Source: Syntrophaceae bacterium UBA5744 (lineage in GTDB: Bacteria > Desulfobacterota > Syntrophia > Syntrophales > UBA2192). Taken from it: DNA of 9,876 nt. Where the stretch lies: positions 1-9,876 of the forward strand of contig DIFQ01000087.1 of assembly GCA_002419215.1 (NCBI GenBank), read 5' to 3'. Positions 5,817 to 9,876 of this stretch are shown here, one piece after another; the stretch's first letter is position 1, and each line of letters begins with the position of its first letter. The translations under genes and the position numbers were made by a program. The notes below the pieces were generated by a model that worked only from the letters and a program-made list of their open reading frames with translations, was not told the origin of the DNA and ran no database searches.

Positions 5817-7286
5817 ATGGCCGTCCTGCCCAAAGAGCCCCTGATCTATGAGATCAACACCTGGGTCTGGCTCGACGAACTGAGCCGAAGGCACAAGAGT
5901 CCCATCACGCTGGCGAATGTCCCTGCGGAGGAGTGGGAAACCATCGCCTCCTTCGGGTTCGAGGCCGTCTGGCTGATGGGTGTCTGGCAGCGCAGCCCGG
6001 CCGGCGCGAGAATCGCACGGGCAACGGCCCCTCTCCTCCAGGAATGCCGCAAGGCGCTTTCCGACTTCACCCCCGACGACATAGCGGGGTCCCCCTACTG
6101 CATCCGGGATTACACGGCCGATGAGCGCCTCGGGGGGCCTGAGGGCCTCTACAGGGCCCGCACGGCCCTTACCGCCCAGGGGCTCTCCCTGATCCTGGAT
6201 TTCGTTCCCAATCACGTCGCCCTGGACCACAACTGGATTCTCGAGCATCCCGAGTTCATCATTCAGGGGGATGCGGCGGACCTGATCCGGGCGCCGCGGG
6301 AGTTCTTTCAAGCAGGCGGACGTGTCTTTGCCTGCGGTCGGGACCCCAACTACCCCCCATGGGAGGACGTGGCCCAGATCAATGCCTTTCACCCCGGCCT
6401 GAGGGATGCTTCCGTCGGCACCCTTCTGGGCCTCGCGAGCCAGTGTGACGGGGTTCGCTGCGACATGTCGATTCTGCTCATCAACCGGATCTTCCGCAGG
6501 ACGTGGGGAAGCCGTGCCGGAAGAGAGCCGCGGAACGAATACTGGGTGGAGGTCATCGAGGGCGTCCGAAGGCGCTACCCGGATTTTGCATTCATCGCAG
6601 AGGCCTACTGGGACCTCGAGCGGGAACTTCAACAGCAGGGATTCCATTACTGCTATGACAAGCGCCTCTATGACCGTCTCATCCACGAGTCAGCCGAAAC
6701 GATCCGGCTTCACCTGTCGGCAGACCCGGAGGTTCAACACAGGCTCGTCCGCTTCATCGAGAATCACGACGAGCCGAGAGCGGCCGCAATCTTTGATCCG
6801 GAGAAGGCAAGGGCCGCGGCGGTGGTCATCGCCACGCTTCCGGGGGCAAGATTGTTTCACGACGGCCAGCTAGAGGGTCGCAAGGTGAAGCTGCCCGTCC
6901 AGCTCGGGCGCCATCCGGAGGAGTCGCCTGACCTCGGGCTCCGCGGATTCTACAGGATCCTGCTGGATTCCGTGAGGAGTGCGCAGTTCCGGGAGGCCGC
7001 ATGGGAATTGTGCGAACTTTCCGGCTGGCCGGACAATGAAAGTTTCAGAAACCTCGTGGCGTGGAGCTGGTCCCGAAACGACAAACATCACCTGGTCGTC
7101 GTCAACCTCGCGGACAGACCTTCCCAGGGACGAGTCCGGATGCCGGGGCTGCAGCTTGCCGGGCAAGCCCTGCGGCTCGTCGATCTGCTGTCCGGGGATG
7201 TCTTCGAGCGCAACGGGGACGAAATGACGGATCCGGGGCTGTTCGTGGACCTGAAGCCCTGGGGATATCATTTCCTGGAGTTCTGA
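5817..7286 (+). CDS. GH13 (alpha-amylase family) glycosidase or transglycosylase, cytoplasmic
   Basis: A 489-residue enzyme with the (beta/alpha)8 barrel of glycoside hydrolase family 13. All four conserved regions are present: I, DFVPNH (128-133); II, DGVRCDM (211-217), nucleophile Asp216; III, IAEAYW (260-265), acid/base Glu262; IV, FIENHDEPR (313-321), stabilising Asp318. The start LIYEINTWVWL (9-19) is the first barrel strand. The insert between regions I and II carries FACGRDPNYPPWEDVAQINA (171-190). The last ~100 residues look like the beta-sheet domain C, ending DLKPWGYHFLEF. There is no signal peptide, so it acts in the cytoplasm. The substrate is unknown: hydrolysis of an alpha-glucan, or glucosyl transfer. 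No sugar genes are adjacent and the preceding repeat region suggests its own transcription unit. GGAGG (5807-5811) lies 5 bases before the ATG. Confidence 0.9.
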   Translation: MAVLPKEPLIYEINTWVWLDELSRRHKSPITLANVPAEEWETIASFGFEAVWLMGVWQRSPAGARIARATAPLLQECRKALSDFTPDDIAGSPYCIRDYTADERLGGPEGLYRARTALTAQGLSLILDFVPNHVALDHNWILEHPEFIIQGDAADLIRAPREFFQAGGRVFACGRDPNYPPWEDVAQINAFHPGLRDASVGTLLGLASQCDGVRCDMSILLINRIFRRTWGSRAGREPRNEYWVEVIEGVRRRYPDFAFIAEAYWDLERELQQQGFHYCYDKRLYDRLIHESAETIRLHLSADPEVQHRLVRFIENHDEPRAAAIFDPEKARAAAVVIATLPGARLFHDGQLEGRKVKLPVQLGRHPEESPDLGLRGFYRILLDSVRSAQFREAAWELCELSGWPDNESFRNLVAWSWSRNDKHHLVVVNLADRPSQGRVRMPGLQLAGQALRLVDLLSGDVFERNGDEMTDPGLFVDLKPWGYHFLEF

Positions 7287-7307
7287 AGAAGGTAACGGGT
7301 GCTTCCC

Positions 7308-7361
7308 AGCCTTTAGCCTTTAGCCTTTAGCCTTTAGCCTTTAGCCTTTAGCCTTTAGCCT
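7308..7361. repeat. Perfect tandem array of a 7-bp unit (AGCCTTT)
   Basis: Seven exact copies of AGCCTTT run from 7308 to 7356, followed by a partial copy to 7361. The array fills most of the 79-bp gap between the converging GH13 gene and hisF and ends 4 bp before the hisF stop codon. A perfect short array is expected to change copy number by slippage. No inverted partner is seen nearby, unlike the other repeat sites in this window. Confidence 0.95.
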
Positions 7362-7365
7362 GTTT

Positions 7366-8145
7366 TTACCAGATCTCCCTGACCTTCACTCCGTTGCCGG
7401 AGAGGTACTCCTTCAGTTCGGCGATCGTGTAAGTCCCGTAGTGCACGATGGAGGCGATGAGGGCCGCATCGGCCTTCGCCGACGTCAGCACATCCAGGAG
7501 GTCTTCCTTTTTGCCGGCCCCGCCCGAAGCGATGACGGGGATCTTCACGCTTGTCGTGATCAGGTGGGTGAGTTCCAGTTCATATCCCTCCAGGGTCCCG
7601 TCGGCATCGATCGAATTCAGGCAGATCTCCCCTGCCCCGAGGTTTTCGGCCTCCCTGGCCCACCACAGGGCGTCGATGCCCATGGACTTCCTGCCGCCCT
7701 GGATGACGATCTCGTAGCCCGATGGGATCTTCTCGCTCTTCCCGACCTTCTTCACATCCATTCCGAGGACGACGCACTGGCGACCGAAGGCAACGGCGCC
7801 CTCGCTGATGATCGAGGGATTTTCCACGGCGCCGGAGTTGACACTGACTTTCTCGGCGCCGGCCAGGATCACCTTCCGCATGTCCTCGAGGGTCCGTATG
7901 CCCCCACCCACCGAAAAGGGGATGAAGATCGTCTCGGCAACCCGCTTCACCACGTCGATCATGATGTCTCGCCCCTCGGACGAGGCCGTGATGTCATAGA
8001 AGACGATCTCGTCGGCGCCCTGCTCGTAATAGTTGCGCGCCACCTCCACGGGATCGCCGATGTCGATGTTGCCCTTGAACCTGACCCCCTTGGTCAGTTT
8101 ACCGTCCCTCACGTCGAGGCAGGGGATGATCCGTTTACTGAGCAT
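7366..8145 (-). CDS. hisF: Imidazole glycerol phosphate synthase subunit HisF
   Basis: A 259-residue (beta/alpha)8 cyclase subunit of the fifth step of histidine synthesis. It uses ammonia from HisH to turn PRFAR into imidazole glycerol phosphate and AICAR. Seen: RIIPCLDVRDG (5-15) with catalytic Asp11, DITAS (51-55), FSVGGGIRTLEDM (77-89), GMDVKK (128-133) with catalytic Asp130, NSIDADGT (177-184) and IPVIASGGAG (202-211). Numbering agrees with the family, and the length is normal. The frame is open much further upstream (to 8391), but that is the shadow of hisH. The ATG at 8145 gives the standard N-terminus; an ATG at 8154 is possible. The start overlaps the hisH stop by 11 bp, so translation is probably coupled. 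The sequence is of the histidine type, not the WbuZ type of polysaccharide clusters. No other his genes are visible. Confidence 0.97.
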   Translation of the reverse strand: MLSKRIIPCLDVRDGKLTKGVRFKGNIDIGDPVEVARNYYEQGADEIVFYDITASSEGRDIMIDVVKRVAETIFIPFSVGGGIRTLEDMRKVILAGAEKVSVNSGAVENPSIISEGAVAFGRQCVVLGMDVKKVGKSEKIPSGYEIVIQGGRKSMGIDALWWAREAENLGAGEICLNSIDADGTLEGYELELTHLITTSVKIPVIASGGAGKKEDLLDVLTSAKADAALIASIVHYGTYTIAELKEYLSGNGVKVREIW

Positions 8146-8773
8146 GGCTCCCATCCCAGCGGCTGAAGTTTTCGAGAATCCGGAGTCCGAAGCGACCGCT
8201 TTTCTCGGGGTGAAACTGGACCGCCACGAGACTGCCCCGCGACACGGCCGAGGCGAACCGGATGCCGTACTCCGTCTCACCGAGGATGTCCGACTCGCTC
8301 GCGGGCGCCGGGTAGTAGGAGTGCACAAAGTAGAACTCGGCGTTTGCGGGAATCCCGGCAAACAGCGGGTGGCTTCCCCTGGATTGAACACGGTTCCAGC
8401 CCATGTGCGGGATCTTCAGAAGATCGCCCTTCTCCTTCAGGCCCTCCGGAAACCGCTTGACGCCGCCGGCAATGATGCCGAGGCAGGTCGTCCTGTCGTC
8501 CTCTTCGCTGGTATCGAAGATGACCTGCGTTCCCAGGCAGATCCCGAGAAGGGGTTTGCCCGACCGGGCGATTTCGCGGATGCACCCATCCAGTCCCGAT
8601 TCCCGGAGATTCCGCATCGCCTCCCCGGCGGCCCCCACGCCCGGGAAAATAACGCGCTCGGCCCGACGCAACTCATCGGCGCGGTCCGTGATGACACAGG
8701 GCACCTTCAGGCTCTGGAGGGCACGGGCAACACTCGTCAGGTTGCCTGCCCGATAATCGACAATGGCAATCAT
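8135..8773 (-). CDS. hisH: Imidazole glycerol phosphate synthase subunit HisH (glutaminase)
   Basis: A 212-residue class I glutamine amidotransferase that feeds ammonia to HisF. Seen: MIAIVDYRAGNL (1-12), the oxyanion region FPGVGAAGEAM (43-53), GICLGTQ (77-83) with nucleophile Cys79, IPHMGWN (121-127), YFVHSYY (148-154) and VQFHPEKS (185-192) with His188 and Glu190. The triad is complete and the length is normal. The frame extends to 8818, but the start at 8773 is chosen because it gives the family N-terminus and has GAGGG just upstream. The upstream ATG at 8816-8818 also overlaps the likely -10 element. It is first in a two-gene operon with hisF. Confidence 0.97.
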   Translation of the reverse strand: MIAIVDYRAGNLTSVARALQSLKVPCVITDRADELRRAERVIFPGVGAAGEAMRNLRESGLDGCIREIARSGKPLLGICLGTQVIFDTSEEDDRTTCLGIIAGGVKRFPEGLKEKGDLLKIPHMGWNRVQSRGSHPLFAGIPANAEFYFVHSYYPAPASESDILGETEYGIRFASAVSRGSLVAVQFHPEKSGRFGLRILENFSRWDGSHAQ

Positions 8774-8779
8774 GCATCC

Positions 8780-8817
8780 CTCGAATTCGAGTCGTTCGGA
8801 CGTTGATCGGACGTTCA
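8780..8817 (-). promoter_or_regulatory. Direct repeat and palindrome in the hisH leader (possible operator)
   Basis: Two adjacent 11-bp copies, TCGGACGTTGA (8796-8806) and TCGGACGTTCA (8807-8817), differ at one position and lie around the expected transcription start. A perfect 12-bp palindrome, CTCGAATTCGAG (8780-8791), follows just before the ribosome binding site. This could be an operator for a repressor; no known regulator site was recognised. Confidence 0.3.
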
Positions 8818-8846
8818 ACTATAGCGCAGGAAGCCGCGAAAATCAA
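8818..8846 (-). promoter_or_regulatory. Sigma70-type promoter of hisH-hisF
   Basis: On the - strand TTGATT (8846-8841) and TATAGT (8823-8818) are separated by exactly 17 bp; they match the consensus at 4 of 6 and 5 of 6 positions. The expected start near 8811 gives a leader of about 38 bases before hisH. Read by eye, but spacing and position fit well. Confidence 0.6.
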
Positions 8847-8877
8847 TGTTTGCGGGCATTTTCGGCAGAAAAGATCC

Positions 8878-8907
8878 TTGACCGCACCCCGTCCAGGGTA
8901 TTAATAT
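8878..8907 (+). promoter_or_regulatory. Candidate promoter of the small CxxC protein gene
   Basis: TTGACC (5 of 6 to the -35 consensus) and TAATAT (4 of 6 to the -10) are 18 bp apart in an AT-richer stretch. It fires away from hisH. The leader would be about 170 bases. Confidence 0.35.
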
Positions 8908-9083
8908 TGTAACAGGGATTTTCACGTGGTTTCTTTTTTTCCCGCTGATTGTTCACTCCTTCGACGCCCGTACTGACGATTTCAACACATCATTCTGCGA
9001 CATCCCTGCGGCAAACCCTTCGTGTGGCGTAACGATTCCGTATCCCCTGCCCAACCATGAAACATCACAAAGGAGGTCCGGCC

Positions 9084-9308
9084 ATGCTGCAGAACCACGA
9101 TTACAATCTTCTCGAGACGATCACCATCATCGCGCGAAGTGTTTACCGCTACGACACCTACATGAAGGACCTGGACAAGGTGAAATGCGAGACGTGCCGC
9201 AAGATCTGGCATGACTTCCACGAGCAGCGGCAGAAGGAACTTGCCATACTGCTCAATGAGTTGCGCGCCCACGTGGAAGGCGGCATGATGACGATCGAAA
9301 AGCCCTGA
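9084..9308 (+). CDS. Small protein with one CxxC motif, function unknown
   Basis: A 74-residue protein I do not recognise. The start at 9084 is fixed by a near-perfect ribosome binding site, AAAGGAGGT (9069-9077), 6 bases upstream; an in-frame ATG at 9057 has none. The sequence looks helical: an amphipathic stretch LLETITIIARSVYRYDTY (9-26), a CETC motif (35-38), and a second long helix WHDFHEQRQKELAILLNELR (42-61). There is no signal peptide or membrane segment, so it should be cytoplasmic. A single CxxC could bind metal in a dimer or act in redox chemistry, but this is inference. It stands alone, divergent from hisH and convergent with the sugar nucleotide gene. Good start signals and third-position GC like its neighbours support a real gene. 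Confidence 0.75.
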   Translation: MLQNHDYNLLETITIIARSVYRYDTYMKDLDKVKCETCRKIWHDFHEQRQKELAILLNELRAHVEGGMMTIEKP

Positions 9309-9405
9309 GGGTCAAGACCGGTGCAGGACGGGACGCGTCACCTTCACCTGAAGGATAAGCAGGCGGGCGTGACAGACGATCGCCACGGGCAGGACCCGGG
9401 CAGGA

Positions 9406-9876
9406 TCATGCGTCTCCCACTTCCCGGAGCCTGTCCACGTCGCTCTTCCGGGCCACCAGGGTCCTGGTCCCCGCGCGAACGACGACAAGGTCTTCGACCC
9501 CGATGAGGGTCACCGCCTCATCGGGCGTCTCGCAGAAAACGAGATTCCCCGATGAGTCGAGGGTCTTCAGATTCCCCCTGAAGGCGTTCCCCTGCTCGTC
9601 CCGGGGCAGGAGCGTCTGCATGGCCGGCCAGCCACCCACGTCGGTCCACGAAAACAGGGACGCCACGCAGCGCAGGGGTTTTGTGGTCTTTTCCATGACA
9701 CCGTAATCGATGGAAATGGGTGGTACTGCGGCAAAGGCCGCTTCGAGCGCTTTCTGCCAGCCCGGCGACCCGTCGTATGCGCCCAGCGGCGAAATCGCTT
9801 CGTGGTGCTGCGGCAGCCACGTGCGAACCTCCTCAAGAATCGTTGCGGCTTTCCAGACGAACATCCCCGAGTTCCA
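9406..9876 (-). CDS. manC: Mannose-1-phosphate guanylyltransferase, C-terminal part (5' end outside window)
   Basis: The frame is open through the window edge; 156 residues are visible. The enzyme makes GDP-mannose from mannose-1-phosphate and GTP, a precursor of surface polysaccharide. Seen: WNSGMFVWKAATILEEV (1-17), PISIDYGVMEK (53-63) and FSWTDVGGWPAM (75-86), all hallmarks of the ManC/GMP nucleotidyltransferase family. The left-handed helix-like tail follows: GNAFRGN (96-102), then DLVVVRAGTRTLVARK (129-144). The protein ends about 15 residues later, so it is the short, single-function type without the C-terminal phosphomannose isomerase domain. It converges on the small CxxC gene with a 97-bp gap, in which no clear terminator is seen. 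Related nucleotidyltransferases of other sugars are less likely because of SIDYGVMEK. Confidence 0.93.
   Translation of the reverse strand, partial: WNSGMFVWKAATILEEVRTWLPQHHEAISPLGAYDGSPGWQKALEAAFAAVPPISIDYGVMEKTTKPLRCVASLFSWTDVGGWPAMQTLLPRDEQGNAFRGNLKTLDSSGNLVFCETPDEAVTLIGVEDLVVVRAGTRTLVARKSDVDRLREVGDA

Larger units (their letters stand above)
8774..9083. other. 310-bp divergent intergenic region
   Basis: This gap separates hisH (- strand) from the small CxxC protein gene (+ strand). It holds the hisH promoter and possible operator, and a weaker candidate promoter for the + strand gene: TTGACC (8878-8883) and TAATAT (8902-8907) at 18 bp. The rest, about 8915-9065, includes a T-run (8931-8940 region) but no gene, hairpin or repeat that I can support. 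If the + promoter is right, the leader is about 170 bases, long enough to hold a regulatory element I do not recognise. Confidence 0.5.

Noticed and set aside
8146..8391. N-terminal extension of HisF by about 82 residues
   Set aside because: The extension overlaps hisH in another frame and has shadow-type composition. The family N-terminus begins at the ATG at 8145.
7366..8773. hisH-hisF as a polysaccharide amidation pair (WbuY/WbuZ type) because manC is nearby
   Set aside because: HisF has the standard histidine-pathway N-terminus and catalytic Asp11 and Asp130 with normal spacing. No amidotransferase partner is visible and manC is on a separate transcription unit.
9309..9405. Terminator between the small CxxC gene and manC
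   Set aside because: Only a short imperfect stem (CCTT/AAGG) is present and no T-run follows on either strand.

Overview
The window is about 9.9 kb of GC-rich bacterial chromosome with mostly ordinary housekeeping and transport genes. The gene set points to an anaerobic deltaproteobacterium (Desulfobacterota, perhaps Syntrophia-like). It includes a TAXI-type TRAP transporter with DUF1850, an amtB-glnK pair in that order, and a stand-alone hisH-hisF pair. This placement is inference from gene style; no rRNA or other marker is present. I see no mobile element with a recognisable transposase, no CRISPR array and no tRNA.

Layout on the + strand: the 3' end of an ammonium transporter gene (amtB) is followed closely by a PII regulator gene (glnK/glnB type). 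A 495-bp gap with several strong hairpins follows. Next is a short DapB-like gene that keeps the NADPH-binding half and the extreme C-terminus but lacks the catalytic middle. After another repeat-bearing gap comes a three-gene transporter operon: TAXI periplasmic receptor, DUF1850 protein and fused TRAP permease. A terminator-like hairpin lies between receptor and DUF1850. A cytoplasmic GH13 (alpha-amylase family) enzyme with all four catalytic regions follows.

The + strand GH13 gene converges on hisF-hisH (- strand; imidazole glycerol phosphate synthase). The gap between them holds a perfect heptamer array. hisH has a good sigma70 promoter. Divergent from hisH is a small CxxC protein of unknown function (+ strand). 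At the right edge is the C-terminal part of a mannose-1-phosphate guanylyltransferase gene (- strand), cut by the window end.

The most unusual signal is not a gene. Three of the gaps following + strand genes carry inverted pairs of degenerate 7- or 8-bp tandem repeats, with a different unit at each site, and a fourth carries a perfect 7-bp array. Also worth attention are the DapB-like protein without its catalytic segment and the PII protein with Glu at the position of the uridylylated Tyr51. I found no convincing multi-gene novel system; the rest is ordinary.
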